This document shows positions 48,067 to 57,099 of a DNA stretch of 64,000 bases, piece by piece. Positions within the stretch are counted from its first letter, which is position 1. Each line of letters starts with the position of its first letter. The notes under the pieces were generated by a model. It made no database searches, had not been told where the DNA came from, and saw nothing but the letters and a program-made list of their open reading frames with translations. The position numbers were made by a program, and so were the translations under genes. This stretch comes from CAXTPV01 sp965276715 (GTDB taxonomy: Bacteria > Pseudomonadota > Alphaproteobacteria > Acetobacterales > Acetobacteraceae): assembly GCA_965276715.1 (NCBI GenBank), contig OZ255622.1:744001-808000 (forward strand), given 5' to 3'.

Positions 48067-49290
48067 TTGGCGGACCTGCCGGTCTCGCCGCTGGCGGTGA
48101 CGCGGCCGCCCCTTGCCGGACTGGCCGGTGTGGAGGCGGCAATCGGGCAGGCCGCGATCCGCACCGAAGGACGGGACGACCTGCTGCTGATGGCGTTCGC
48201 GCCCGGCACCGCGGTTGCCGGCGTGTTCACCCGCAACAGATGTCCGGGCGCGCCGATCGACTGGTGCCGTCATGCGCTGGCAGGCGGCAAGGCGCGCGGC
48301 TTGGTGGTCAATTCCGGCAACGCGAACGTCTTCACCGGCCGCGCCGGGGCGGACGCGGTGCGGGCGACGGCGGAGCAGGCGGCGTCCCTGCTCGGTTGCA
48401 AGCCGCGCGCGGTGTTCGTGGCGTCGACCGGGGTGATCGGCGAGACGCTGCCGCAGGCGCGGATCGAGGCGGCGCTGCCCGGGCTGCATGCGAGACTGGC
48501 CGCGGATGGCTGGAACGAGGCGGCGCGCGCGATCATGACCACCGACACCTTCCCCAAGGTGGCGCGGCGCGAGGCGATGATCGGCGGGGTCACGGTCGGT
48601 CTGCAGGGGATCGCCAAGGGCAGCGGGATGATCGCCCCCGACATGGCGACGATGCTGTGCTTCGTCGCGACGGACGCCAGGATCCCGGCCGAGTTGCTGC
48701 AGCCGATGCTGGCACGGTCGGTCGACGGCAGCTTCAACAGGACGACCGTCGACAGCGACACCTCGACGTCCGACACCGTGCTGCTGTTCGCGACCGGCGC
48801 CGCGCGTCATCCGAAGGTGGACCGGCTCGGCTTGCGCGACTTCCGTGCCTCGCTCGACGGATTGCTGCTGGACCTGGCACTGCAGGTGGTGCGCGACGGC
48901 GAGGGCGCGCGGAAACTGATCAGGGTGGACGTGACGGGGGCGGCGGGAAAGCGCTCGGCGCGTCGGGTGGCGCTCTCGATCGCCAACTCGCCGCTGGTCA
49001 AGACCGCGATCGCGGGGGGCGATGCCAACTGGGGACGGATCGTCATGGCGGTCGGGAAGTCGGGCGAACCGGCGGACCGCGATACGCTGTCGGTCGCGAT
49101 CGGCGGAACCTGGATGGCGCGCGACGGCAGTGTGGTGGCGGACTACGACGAGGCGCCGGTGGCGGCGCACATCGCCGGACCCGAGATCGAGATCGCGGTC
49201 GATCTCGGCCTCGGACGCGGGCGGGCTACGGCTTGGACCTGCGACCTGACGCACGGGTATATCGACATCAATGCCTCCTATCGGAGCTGA
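48067..49290 (+). CDS. argJ: Bifunctional ornithine acetyltransferase / N-acetylglutamate synthase
   Basis: The enzyme has 407 residues from TTG 48067, 4 bp after ppiC. ArgJ recycles the acetyl group in arginine synthesis. It cleaves itself at the A-T bond in APDMATML, leaving T195 as nucleophile; GIAKGSGMIAP precedes it. VNSGNANVFTG and SGGDANWGRI-like AGGDANWGRI are further family marks, and it ends THGYIDINASYRS. No ATG is available near the conserved start, so TTG is accepted. Confidence 0.95.
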   Translation: MADLPVSPLAVTRPPLAGLAGVEAAIGQAAIRTEGRDDLLLMAFAPGTAVAGVFTRNRCPGAPIDWCRHALAGGKARGLVVNSGNANVFTGRAGADAVRATAEQAASLLGCKPRAVFVASTGVIGETLPQARIEAALPGLHARLAADGWNEAARAIMTTDTFPKVARREAMIGGVTVGLQGIAKGSGMIAPDMATMLCFVATDARIPAELLQPMLARSVDGSFNRTTVDSDTSTSDTVLLFATGAARHPKVDRLGLRDFRASLDGLLLDLALQVVRDGEGARKLIRVDVTGAAGKRSARRVALSIANSPLVKTAIAGGDANWGRIVMAVGKSGEPADRDTLSVAIGGTWMARDGSVVADYDEAPVAAHIAGPEIEIAVDLGLGRGRATAWTCDLTHGYIDINASYRS

Positions 49291-49319
49291 TGGCGCAAGC
49301 GCCCGGGCGATGAGCGGCC

Positions 49320-50279
49320 ATGGAGCTTGAGAGCGAGCGGCTGCGGTTGCGGCCGCCGGCGGCGGGCGACGCGCAGGCGATCCATCGGCTGGTCAACGAC
49401 TGGGGCGTGGTGCGGATGCTCGCGCGGCTGCCGTTTCCGTATCCGCGCGAGCTGACCGACGAGTGGATCGCCTCCACCGCGTCGCAGCGCGCGGCGGGCG
49501 ATGCGTATCATTTCGCGGTCGTGCTGGCGGAGACGGATACGCTGGTGGGTTGCGTCGGACTGCGTCTGGACGGCGTGCCGCGGACGGCCAATCTCGGCTA
49601 CTGGATCGGACGGCGCTACTGGCGGCGCGGCTATGCGTCGGAGGCGGTGGCGCGGGTGTCGCGCTGGGCGCTGGCGCAGCTCGAGATCGACCGGATCGCG
49701 GCATCGGTGGCGACCGACAATCCGGCCTCGGCCGGCGTGCTCGCGCAGGCCGGATTCAGGGCGATCGGAACCGGGCGGGAGCGTTTCGAGGCGCGTGGCG
49801 GGGATTTTCCGGTCCAGCGCTTCGAGGCGTCGCACGACGATCTGCGCCCGGCCGCCCCGGTGCCTCAGGCGGAGGCGGTGTCGCGAATCCTGCTGGTGGC
49901 GGCGGCGGCACTGGTCGACAGCCAAGGGCGGATCCTTCTCGCGCGCCGGCCCGAAGGCAAGCGGCTGGCCGGATTGTGGGAATTTCCGGGCGGAAAGCTC
50001 GAGCCTGGCGAGTCGCCTGAGGAGGCATTGTCGCGCGAACTGGCCGAGGAGCTCGGGATCGACGCGGCGGCGGGATGCATGGCGCCGTTCGGCTTCGCGT
50101 CGCACGATTACGGCGACCTGCATCTGCTGATGCCGCTGTTCGTGTGCCGGCGCTGGGGTGGCACGGCGGCCGGCCGGGAGGGACAGCGCCTGGCCTGGGT
50201 GGGGCCGCGAAACCTGTCCGACTATCCGATGACGCCCGCGGGTAAACCGCTGATCCCGATGCTGCAGGCTTTCCTCTGA
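49320..50279 (+). CDS. GNAT acetyltransferase fused to a Nudix (MutT) hydrolase
   Basis: The protein has 319 residues. Residues 1-170 are a RimJ-type GNAT domain (LESERLRLRPPAAGDAQAI, GYWIGRRYWRRGYASEAV, NPASAGVLAQAGF). Residues 185-319 are a MutT-like Nudix domain; its box is complete: G225, E231, R239, E240, E243, E244, G246. The C-terminal half (AALVDSQGRILLARRPEGKRLAGLWEFPGGK) is close to 8-oxo-dGTP hydrolase MutT. In relatives the two activities often lie as neighbours; here they are one chain. The GNAT substrate is unknown. It lies 29 bp downstream of argJ. Confidence 0.92.
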   Translation: MELESERLRLRPPAAGDAQAIHRLVNDWGVVRMLARLPFPYPRELTDEWIASTASQRAAGDAYHFAVVLAETDTLVGCVGLRLDGVPRTANLGYWIGRRYWRRGYASEAVARVSRWALAQLEIDRIAASVATDNPASAGVLAQAGFRAIGTGRERFEARGGDFPVQRFEASHDDLRPAAPVPQAEAVSRILLVAAAALVDSQGRILLARRPEGKRLAGLWEFPGGKLEPGESPEEALSRELAEELGIDAAAGCMAPFGFASHDYGDLHLLMPLFVCRRWGGTAAGREGQRLAWVGPRNLSDYPMTPAGKPLIPMLQAFL

Positions 50280-50303
50280 TCGGGGCTGCTGTAGGGTAAT
50301 GGT

Positions 50304-51065
50304 ATGGCAAATCCAACGACATGTCTGGTCATCATCGGCAACGAGGTTCTGTCCGGACGCACGCAGGATGCCAACATCAAGCATCTGGCGACGCGGCTGG
50401 GCGAGCTGGGGCTGCCGTTGCGCGAGGTGCGGGTGATCCCGGACGTGGCCGAGCACATCGTGGCGACGATCAACGACGTGCGTGCACGCTACGACCACGT
50501 GTTCACCACCGGCGGCATCGGCCCGACCCATGACGACATCACCAGCGAGTGCATCGCCGCCGCGTTCGGCGTGCCGTGGGAGGCGCATCCGGAGGCGATG
50601 CGATTGCTGGGCGCGATGTACGAACAGCGCGGGGTGGAGTTCAACGAGGCGCGGCGGCGGATGGCGATGACGCCACGCGGGGCGACGCTGATCGAGAACA
50701 CGGTGTCGGTGGCGCCCGGCTTCACGATCGGCAACGTGCATGTGATGGCCGGCGTGCCGTCGATCATGCGGGCGATGTTCGAGGCCTTGGCGCCCTCGCT
50801 TCCCGCGGGGCTGGTGGTGCGCTCGCGGGCCGTGCACGCGCTGGGGATGGCGGAAGGCGGCATCGCGCGGGCGTTGTCGGCGATCGCGTCGGCGCACCCG
50901 GATATCGATATCGGCAGCTACCCGTTCTATCGGAGCGACAGCAGCGGGGTCGCGATCGTGGCGCGAGGCACGGACGCGGCCGCCCTCGACACCGTGATGG
51001 GCGAGGTGCGCACGATGATCGGGGCGGCGGGCTTCGCGGTCGTCGAGGGCGAGCCGCCGGCATGA
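50304..51065 (+). CDS. CinA/MoaB-like molybdopterin-binding-domain protein
   Basis: The protein has 253 residues. It begins TTCLVIIGNEVLSGRTQDANIKHLATRL and has FTTGGIGPTHDDITSECIAAAFG, the MoaB/Mog fold shared with the N-terminal part of CinA. VMAGVPSIMRAMFE and SYPFYRSDSSGVAIVARG follow. The C-terminal nicotinamide-nucleotide amidase domain of CinA is absent. Relatives hydrolyse ADP-ribose or pyridine nucleotides. Its stop overlaps galT (ATGA). Confidence 0.85.
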   Translation: MANPTTCLVIIGNEVLSGRTQDANIKHLATRLGELGLPLREVRVIPDVAEHIVATINDVRARYDHVFTTGGIGPTHDDITSECIAAAFGVPWEAHPEAMRLLGAMYEQRGVEFNEARRRMAMTPRGATLIENTVSVAPGFTIGNVHVMAGVPSIMRAMFEALAPSLPAGLVVRSRAVHALGMAEGGIARALSAIASAHPDIDIGSYPFYRSDSSGVAIVARGTDAAALDTVMGEVRTMIGAAGFAVVEGEPPA

Positions 51066-52096
51066 GCGGGTTCTCGCCGGTCGAGCATCCGCATCGACGG
51101 CGCAATCCGCTGACCGGCGCGTGGGTGCTGGTCTCGCCGCACCGTTCGAAACGACCGTGGCAGGGACAGGAGGAACGTCCCGATCCGCGCGCGCCGCTGG
51201 CCTATGATCCGGACTGCTATCTGTGCCCGGGCAACGCGCGGATCAGCGGCGCGCGCAATCCCGATTACGAGGGCACGCTGGTGTTCACCAACGATTTCGC
51301 GGCCGTGATGGCGGACGTGCCGGAGTCGGCACCATCGGGGGATCCGCTGTTCACGCTGGCCGCGGCACGCGGAACGAGCCGGGTGATCTGCTTCTCGCCA
51401 GACCACAGCAAGACCTTGCCCGAACTACCGGTCGAGGCGGTCGAGGCGGTGGTCGAGGCGTGGTGCGCGCAGACAGCCGAGCTCGGGCAACATTATCGGT
51501 GGGTGCAGGTCTTCGAGAACAAGGGCGCGATGATGGGGGCCTCCAACCCGCATCCGCATGGGCAGGTGTGGGCGACCGACTACCTGCCCAACGAGCCGGC
51601 GGCGGAGGACGCGCATCAGCGCGACTATTTCGAGCGGTTGGGACGGCCGATGCTGCTCGACCTGGCGGCGCGAGAGATCGCGTCGGGCGAGCGGGTGGTG
51701 GCGGAGAACGAACGCTGGCTGGTGATCGTGCCGTACTGGGCGGTGTGGCCGTTCGAGACGCTGCTGCTGCCGAAGGCCGCGGTCAGCCGGATGCCGGACC
51801 TGGACGGGGCGTCGCGCCGCGATCTGGCGCGGATCATCGGTGTGCTGACGGGTGGCTACGACGCGCTGTTCAACACGTCGTTTCCGTATTCGATGGGCTG
51901 GCACGGGGCGCCGTTCGACGAGCGGGAGACCGCGCCGTGGCAGTTGCACGCGCATTTCTATCCGCCGCTGCTGCGATCGGCGTCGGTGCGCAAGTTCATG
52001 GTCGGGTTCGAGCTGCTGGCCGAGGCTCAGCGGGATCTGACGCCCGAACAGGCGGCAGCCCTGCTGCGGGCCAGGATGGCGGGGTTGGTACGATGA
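51062..52096 (+). CDS. galT: Galactose-1-phosphate uridylyltransferase
   Basis: The enzyme has 344 residues and swaps UMP between UDP-glucose and galactose-1-P. The active site is H164-P-H166-G-Q168 in NPHPHGQVW, with H166 as nucleophile. C52 and C55 (YLCPGN) with a histidine at SPDHSK make the zinc site. It begins at ATG 51062 overlapping the CinA-like gene and ends overlapping galK. No galE or transporter is in the window. Confidence 0.95.
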   Translation: MSGFSPVEHPHRRRNPLTGAWVLVSPHRSKRPWQGQEERPDPRAPLAYDPDCYLCPGNARISGARNPDYEGTLVFTNDFAAVMADVPESAPSGDPLFTLAAARGTSRVICFSPDHSKTLPELPVEAVEAVVEAWCAQTAELGQHYRWVQVFENKGAMMGASNPHPHGQVWATDYLPNEPAAEDAHQRDYFERLGRPMLLDLAAREIASGERVVAENERWLVIVPYWAVWPFETLLLPKAAVSRMPDLDGASRRDLARIIGVLTGGYDALFNTSFPYSMGWHGAPFDERETAPWQLHAHFYPPLLRSASVRKFMVGFELLAEAQRDLTPEQAAALLRARMAGLVR

Positions 52097-53235
52097 AAGG
52101 GCCCGAGGCACGGGTGCGGGACGCGTTCGCGCTCGCGTTCGGCGAGGCGCCGGCGCTGGTCATCCACGCGCCGGGCCGGGTGAACCTGATCGGCGAGCAT
52201 ACCGACTACAATGACGGGCTGGTGCTGCCGTGCGCGATCGATTTCGGAACCGTGGTCGGCGCGCGACGGCGCGAGGACGGCAGGGTGCGCGTGGTCGCGG
52301 CCGACTTCGATGACGGGATCGACGAGTTCGCCGCGGCCGCGCCGATCGCGCATGCGCAGGGCTGGGCCGAATATGTGCGCGGCGCGGTGCAGGTGCTGGG
52401 TTCGAGCGGAGGGGCCGATCTGGCGATCGCGGGCGACGTGCCGCAGGGCGCGGGATTGTCGTCGTCGGCGTCGCTGCTGGTGGCGCTGATCGAGACCTTC
52501 CGCCGGCTCGACGGGATCGAGGGGATGTCGGCGACCGATGTCGCGGTGATGGCACGCCGCGCGGAGAACGAGTTCGTCGGCGTCAATTGCGGGATCATGG
52601 ACCAGCTGATCTCGGCCCGCGGGGCGGCGGGACACGCGCTGCTGATCGATTGCCGCACGCTGGAGGCGAGGCCGGTCGGGCTGCGGGACGGGCTGGTGGT
52701 GCTGATCGTCCATTCCGGCATCGAGCGTGGCCTGGTCGGGAGCGAATACAATCGCAGGCGCGAGGAGTGCGACCGGGCGGCACGGCATTACCGCGTCGCG
52801 GCGCTGCGCGATGTCGACGCGCCGATGCTGGAGCGGGATCGCGCGGGGCTGGACGATGTCGCGTTTCGCCGGGCGCGCCATATCGTGAGCGAGAATGCGC
52901 GCGTGCTCGAGACGGCAACGGCGCTGGAGGCGGGCGACACGGCGGCGCTGGGCCGGCTGATGGCGGCGTCGCACGCGTCGATGCGCGACGATTTCGAGAT
53001 CACGACGGAAGGGATCGACCGGCTGGTCGCGATCATCGCGCACGCGATCGGCGAACGGGGCGGCGTGCGGATGACAGGCGGCGGGTTCGGCGGCTGCGTG
53101 GTCGCGGTGCTCGCGGCCGATGCGGTGGATCCGGCGCTCGCCGCGGTCAAGGAGGAGTATCGCACCCCCTCGGGCGCCCCCGCCGCCACCTACCTCTGCC
53201 ACGCATCGCAAGGCGTAAGGCTGATCGAGACCTGA
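52093..53235 (+). CDS. galK: Galactokinase
   Basis: The enzyme has 380 residues of the GHMP kinase family. The galactose signature is GRVNLIGEHTDYNDG (residues 29-43), the ATP loop VPQGAGLSSSASL, the base aspartate in VNCGIMDQ, and motif 3 GVRMTGGGFGGCVVAVL. With GalT it converts galactose into UDP-galactose or glucose-1-P. It overlaps galT by ATGA. The start is certain. A strong hairpin follows. Confidence 0.96.
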   Translation: MKGPEARVRDAFALAFGEAPALVIHAPGRVNLIGEHTDYNDGLVLPCAIDFGTVVGARRREDGRVRVVAADFDDGIDEFAAAAPIAHAQGWAEYVRGAVQVLGSSGGADLAIAGDVPQGAGLSSSASLLVALIETFRRLDGIEGMSATDVAVMARRAENEFVGVNCGIMDQLISARGAAGHALLIDCRTLEARPVGLRDGLVVLIVHSGIERGLVGSEYNRRREECDRAARHYRVAALRDVDAPMLERDRAGLDDVAFRRARHIVSENARVLETATALEAGDTAALGRLMAASHASMRDDFEITTEGIDRLVAIIAHAIGERGGVRMTGGGFGGCVVAVLAADAVDPALAAVKEEYRTPSGAPAATYLCHASQGVRLIET

Positions 53236-53248
53236 TGAAAGCCGGGGT

Positions 53249-53272
53249 CCGGGGGCCGGCCTCGGCCCCCGG
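53249..53272. terminator. Hairpin between convergent galK and accA
   Basis: CCGGGGGCC-GGCCTC-GGCCCCCGG, a perfect 9-bp stem, lies between the two stops. Two-way terminator by position. Confidence 0.65.
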
Positions 53273-53281
53273 CCTTCCCTG

Positions 53282-54238
53282 TCAGGCGACGCCGTCCCGC
53301 CCCATGGCAAGAAATTTATCGCGCCGGCGCGCCTTGAGAGTCTCGGGATCGAGCGACCGGAGCTCGGGCAGGGCGGCGGCGATGGTGCGCCTGACGGACT
53401 CGATGGTCTGGGTGGCGGCGCGGTGTGCGGCGCCGACCGGCTCCTCGATGATGTCGTCGATCAGATGGAGCTGCTTGAGGTCCTGGGCGGTGAGCTTGAG
53501 CGCGTCGGCGGCGACCGGGGCCTGGGCGGCGTCGCGCCACAGGATCGAGGCGCAGCCCTCGGGCGAGATGACGGCGTAGATCGAGTGTTCGAGCATGAAC
53601 ACGCGGTCGGCGGCGGCGAGCGCGATGGCGCCGCCCGATCCGCCCTCGCCGATGATGGTGGCGATGATCGGGACGGGTGCGGCGAGGCACGCGTCGATGG
53701 AGCGTGCGATGGCTTCCGCCTGGCCGCGCGCCTCGGCCTCGATGCCGGGGAAGGCGCCCATGGTGTCGACGAAGGTGAGGACGGGGAGTCCGAAGCGTCC
53801 GGCGAGCTCGATCAGGCGGCGGGCCTTGCGGTAGCCCTCCGGCTTGGCCATGCCGAAATTGTGGCGGACGCGCGTGTCGGCATCGCCGCCGCGCTCGATG
53901 CCGAGGAGCAGGACCGGCTCGCCCTCGAAACGGCCGAGACCCCCGACGATCGCGCGGTCCTCGCCGAAGGCGCGGTCGCCGGCGAGCGGCGTGAAATCGG
54001 TGATCAGCGTCGCGATGTAGTCGAGGGCGCGCGGGCGATCCGGGTGGCGGGCGACCTGGGTCTTCTGCCAGGGCGAGAGCTTGGCGTAGGTCGACCGAAG
54101 CTGGCGGTCGGCCTTTTCGGTGAGCTTGACCAGTTCCTCCGCGATGTTGATCCCTTCGGGATCGGACATTCTGCGGAGTTCCTCGATCTTGCTTTCGAGC
54201 TCGGCGATGGGCTTCTCGAAATCAAGGAAGTGTCGCAT
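53282..54238 (-). CDS. accA: Acetyl-CoA carboxylase carboxyltransferase alpha subunit
   Basis: The protein has 318 residues. The N-terminus FLDFEKPIAELESKIEELRR, then PDRPRALDYI, GDRAFGEDRAIVGGL, RHNFGMAKPEGYRKARRLIELA, LPVLTFVDTMGAFPGIEAEARGQAEAIA and GEGGSGGAIALAAADRVFMLEH give an unbroken AccA. It forms, with AccD, the half-reaction that makes malonyl-CoA. AccD is not in this window. It follows xerD by 9 bp. Confidence 0.97.
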   Translation of the reverse strand: MRHFLDFEKPIAELESKIEELRRMSDPEGINIAEELVKLTEKADRQLRSTYAKLSPWQKTQVARHPDRPRALDYIATLITDFTPLAGDRAFGEDRAIVGGLGRFEGEPVLLLGIERGGDADTRVRHNFGMAKPEGYRKARRLIELAGRFGLPVLTFVDTMGAFPGIEAEARGQAEAIARSIDACLAAPVPIIATIIGEGGSGGAIALAAADRVFMLEHSIYAVISPEGCASILWRDAAQAPVAADALKLTAQDLKQLHLIDDIIEEPVGAAHRAATQTIESVRRTIAAALPELRSLDPETLKARRRDKFLAMGRDGVA

Positions 54239-54247
54239 CCCGGCGCT

Positions 54248-55153
54248 CTAGCACGTTTCCTGCGTGTCAACAGGCCCACCCGCGCGGGCCGAGGCGAGCG
54301 GATGATGGGCCTGGACGAGCTGCCTGAGGCGTTCGGGCAGGACGTGCGTGTAGATCTGGGTCGTTGTGATGTCGGCATGGCCGAGCAGAACCTGCAGATG
54401 CCGCAGGTCGGCGCCGCCGGCGAGCATGTGGCTGGCGAAGGAATGGCGCAGCATGTGCGGCGAGACGCCGGGATCGAGGCCGGCGCCGCGTGCGGCATCC
54501 GCGAGGACGAGGTCGAAACCCTGGCGCGTGAGAGGGCGCTTGGGGTCGCGGCCGGGAAAGAGGAAGCGGCTCGGCGGGCTCGCACCGATCAGGGACGCGG
54601 CAGCGTCGTGCGCCTCGGCCGACAGCGGCACGATCCGCTCGCGGCCACCCTTGCCGCGGATGACCAGGATGCGGTCGCGCCGCGCGAGCGCGGCGCGTTC
54701 GATGGCCAGCAGCTCGGAGACGCGCAGACCGGCGGTGTAGAGCAGGACGATGGCGGCGACAGCGAGCGGGCCGCGCGGCGGCGGCAGGAGACGGGCGGCT
54801 TCGATCAAAGCGCCAACCTGCGCCTCGTCGAGCAGACGCGGCAGCGAACGGGCGCGGCGGGGCGCTTCGAGGAGGGCGGTCGGATCGTCGTCGCGGATGC
54901 CCTCGTTGATCAGGAAGCGGTGGAACTGGCGCAGGCATGACAGGCGGCGCTCGGCGGTGCGCGGCGAGAAACCCGCCCGGGAGAGGCGCTCGAAATAGGC
55001 GGCGAGGTCGGCCGGCGTGGCGCGAGCGGCGCTGACGAGGTGGCGTCCGACGTCGGCGAGGTCGGCCCGGTAGGCAGCGATGGTGTTGGCGCTGGCCGCG
55101 CGCTCGCTGACGAGCATTTCGAGGAAGGCCTCGGCGTGGCGGTCGGTGCTCAA
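54248..55153 (-). CDS. xerD: Site-specific tyrosine recombinase XerD
   Basis: The protein has 301 residues, starting at TTG 55153. The N-terminal SAM-like core-binding domain (SANTIAAYRADLADVGRHL) precedes the catalytic domain with R144, K168, H233, R236, H259 and nucleophile Y268. XerC/XerD resolve chromosome dimers at dif; the linkage to accA favours XerD as in other alphaproteobacteria. Its start overlaps the stop of a 51-residue membrane protein as TTGA (55150-55153). Confidence 0.92.
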   Translation of the reverse strand: MSTDRHAEAFLEMLVSERAASANTIAAYRADLADVGRHLVSAARATPADLAAYFERLSRAGFSPRTAERRLSCLRQFHRFLINEGIRDDDPTALLEAPRRARSLPRLLDEAQVGALIEAARLLPPPRGPLAVAAIVLLYTAGLRVSELLAIERAALARRDRILVIRGKGGRERIVPLSAEAHDAAASLIGASPPSRFLFPGRDPKRPLTRQGFDLVLADAARGAGLDPGVSPHMLRHSFASHMLAGGADLRHLQVLLGHADITTTQIYTHVLPERLRQLVQAHHPLASARAGGPVDTQETC

Positions 55154-55305
55154 TTGTGATCGGGGGCGTGCGTGAAGGTGCTGTTGGGGATCGTGCGCTG
55201 GACCTGGTGCGGCGTGATCCTGGGCGGGAAGGCGCCGAGGAACAGCGCACCGAGGAGCAGGACGAGAATGCCGGCACCGAGGGCGATCATGAAGACGCGA
55301 CGCAT
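55150..55305 (-). CDS. 51-residue single-span membrane protein
   Basis: ATG 55305 opens a frame of 51 codons with one strong membrane helix (VFMIALGAGILVLLLGALFLGAF) followed by a polar tail (PPRITPHQVQRTIPNS). The TGA at 55150-55152 overlaps the TTG start of xerD, so translation of xerD is probably coupled to it. It lies divergent from aroKB. The function is unknown. Coupling and composition make it a real gene rather than a chance frame. Confidence 0.7.
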   Translation of the reverse strand: MRRVFMIALGAGILVLLLGALFLGAFPPRITPHQVQRTIPNSTFTHAPDHN

Positions 55306-55383
55306 TGTCTACCCAATTTGGTCCGGTGCGGAATCAGGCGCGGCCGTTATGGCCGGACGCGGGCTGTGCTAGCGTTCCGACCC

Positions 55384-57099
55384 ATGACGCGCAACCTCGC
55401 GGCTCTGGCCGCCGACGACGATCCCGACAAGGCGCTGGCTGGCGTGGAAGGCGCGATCCTGGAGAGAATCGACGGGCGCAGCATCGTGATGGTCGGGCTG
55501 ATGGGTGCCGGCAAGACCACGATCGGACGCAGGCTCGCGGCCCGGCTCGGACTCGCCTTCGTCGATGCGGACGCCGAGATCGAGATGGCGGCCGGGTGCA
55601 GCATCGCGGCCCTGTTCGAGCGGTTCGGGGAGGCGGAGTTCCGGATCGGCGAGCGCCGGGTGATCGCGCGTGTGCTGGGCGGCCCTCAGGCAGTGGTCGC
55701 GACCGGCGGCGGCGCGGTGACGGATGCGGGGACGCGGGCGTTGTTGCGGGAACGCGCGATCTCGGTCTGGTTGCGCTGCCCGATCGACTCGCTGGTGCGT
55801 CGCGTCTCGGGCCGCGCGCACCGGCCGCTGCTGAGCGGGGCGGACGCGCGCGAGACGCTGGAACGGCTGCTCGCCGAACGCGGCCGCCACTACGCGGAGG
55901 CGAGCCTGACGATCGATTGCGGCGACGACAGCGCCGAGCAGACGACGCAGCGGGTGATCGAACGGCTGGCCGCTGTACGCGATGTGCGGCGGGTCCGGGT
56001 GCCGCTCGCGGACGCGCCCTATGACGTGATGATCGGCGAGGGACTGATCGCGCGCGCCGGCGGCCTGCTCGGCCCGTTGCTGCCGCAACGGCGGTGCGTG
56101 GTGGTGACCGACGAGACGGTGGCGGCGCTGCATCTGCCGCCGCTACTGGCGTCGCTGCGGGAGTGCGCGATCGATGCGACCGAGATCGTGGTCCCGGCGG
56201 GCGAAGCGAGCAAGCGGCTCGACATGTTCGGGCGCGTGGTCGAGGCGATCCTGCGATCGGGCGCGGAACGCGGCACGAGCGTGGTGGCGCTGGGCGGCGG
56301 CGTGATCGGCGACCTCGCGGGATTCGCGGCCGCGACCACGCTGCGCGGGCTGCCGTTCGTGCAGATCCCGACAACGCTGCTCGCACAGGTCGACAGCAGC
56401 GTCGGCGGCAAGACCGGGATCAATGCGGCGACGGGCAAGAACCTGATCGGCGCGTTCCACCAGCCGATCGCGGTGCTGGCCGACATCGGCGCGCTGTCGA
56501 GCCTGCCGTTGCGCGAGCGCCGAGCCGGCTACGCCGAGATCGTCAAGGCCGGGCTGATCGGTGACGAGGCGCTGTTCGACTGGTGCGAGCGGCATGGCGG
56601 TGCGGTCATCGGCGGGGACGGTCCGCGAACGGCCGAGGCGATCGAGCGCGCCTGCGCGTTCAAGGCGGCGGTGGTGGTGGACGACGAGCGCGAGGAAAGC
56701 CGGCAGGGCGGCCGCGCGCTGCTCAACCTGGGCCACACGTTCGGCCACGCGCTGGAGACGGAGTTCGGCTTCGACGGCAGGCTGTTGCACGGCGAGGCGG
56801 TGGCGATCGGCTGCCACCTGGCGTTCGCGCTGTCGTGGCGGCTGGGCCACTGCACGGAGGCCGGGATGCGGCGCGTGAGCGCGCACCTGGAGGGCGTCGG
56901 GCTGGCGGTGTCGCTGGCCGCGCTGCCGGTGCGGCTGTCGGCGGACCGTTTGATGGCGCACATGGCGCGTGACAAGAAGATGCGCGACGGCACGCTGACC
57001 TTCATCCTGGCGCGGGGGATCGGGCAGGCTTTCACCGACCGCGAGGTGTCGGCGGAGGATGTGCGATCGCTGCTGATCGCGGAGGGGTGTGGCGCCTGA
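55384..57099 (+). CDS. aroKB: Bifunctional shikimate kinase / 3-dehydroquinate synthase
   Basis: The protein has 571 residues from ATG 55384. Residues 30-195 are AroK: Walker A GLMGAGKTT (38-46), FVDADAEIE, and GGGAVTD in VVATGGGAVTDAGTR. Residues 205-571 are AroB: ALGGGVIGDLAGFAA, IPTTLLAQVDSSVGGKTGIN, AEIVKAGLIGD and LLNLGHTFGHALE for NAD and metal. They catalyse steps 5 and 2 of the shikimate pathway. Neighbouring aroK-aroB genes are common; the fusion is known in some alphaproteobacteria. The first 30 residues are extra. Confidence 0.95.
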   Translation: MTRNLAALAADDDPDKALAGVEGAILERIDGRSIVMVGLMGAGKTTIGRRLAARLGLAFVDADAEIEMAAGCSIAALFERFGEAEFRIGERRVIARVLGGPQAVVATGGGAVTDAGTRALLRERAISVWLRCPIDSLVRRVSGRAHRPLLSGADARETLERLLAERGRHYAEASLTIDCGDDSAEQTTQRVIERLAAVRDVRRVRVPLADAPYDVMIGEGLIARAGGLLGPLLPQRRCVVVTDETVAALHLPPLLASLRECAIDATEIVVPAGEASKRLDMFGRVVEAILRSGAERGTSVVALGGGVIGDLAGFAAATTLRGLPFVQIPTTLLAQVDSSVGGKTGINAATGKNLIGAFHQPIAVLADIGALSSLPLRERRAGYAEIVKAGLIGDEALFDWCERHGGAVIGGDGPRTAEAIERACAFKAAVVVDDEREESRQGGRALLNLGHTFGHALETEFGFDGRLLHGEAVAIGCHLAFALSWRLGHCTEAGMRRVSAHLEGVGLAVSLAALPVRLSADRLMAHMARDKKMRDGTLTFILARGIGQAFTDREVSAEDVRSLLIAEGCGA

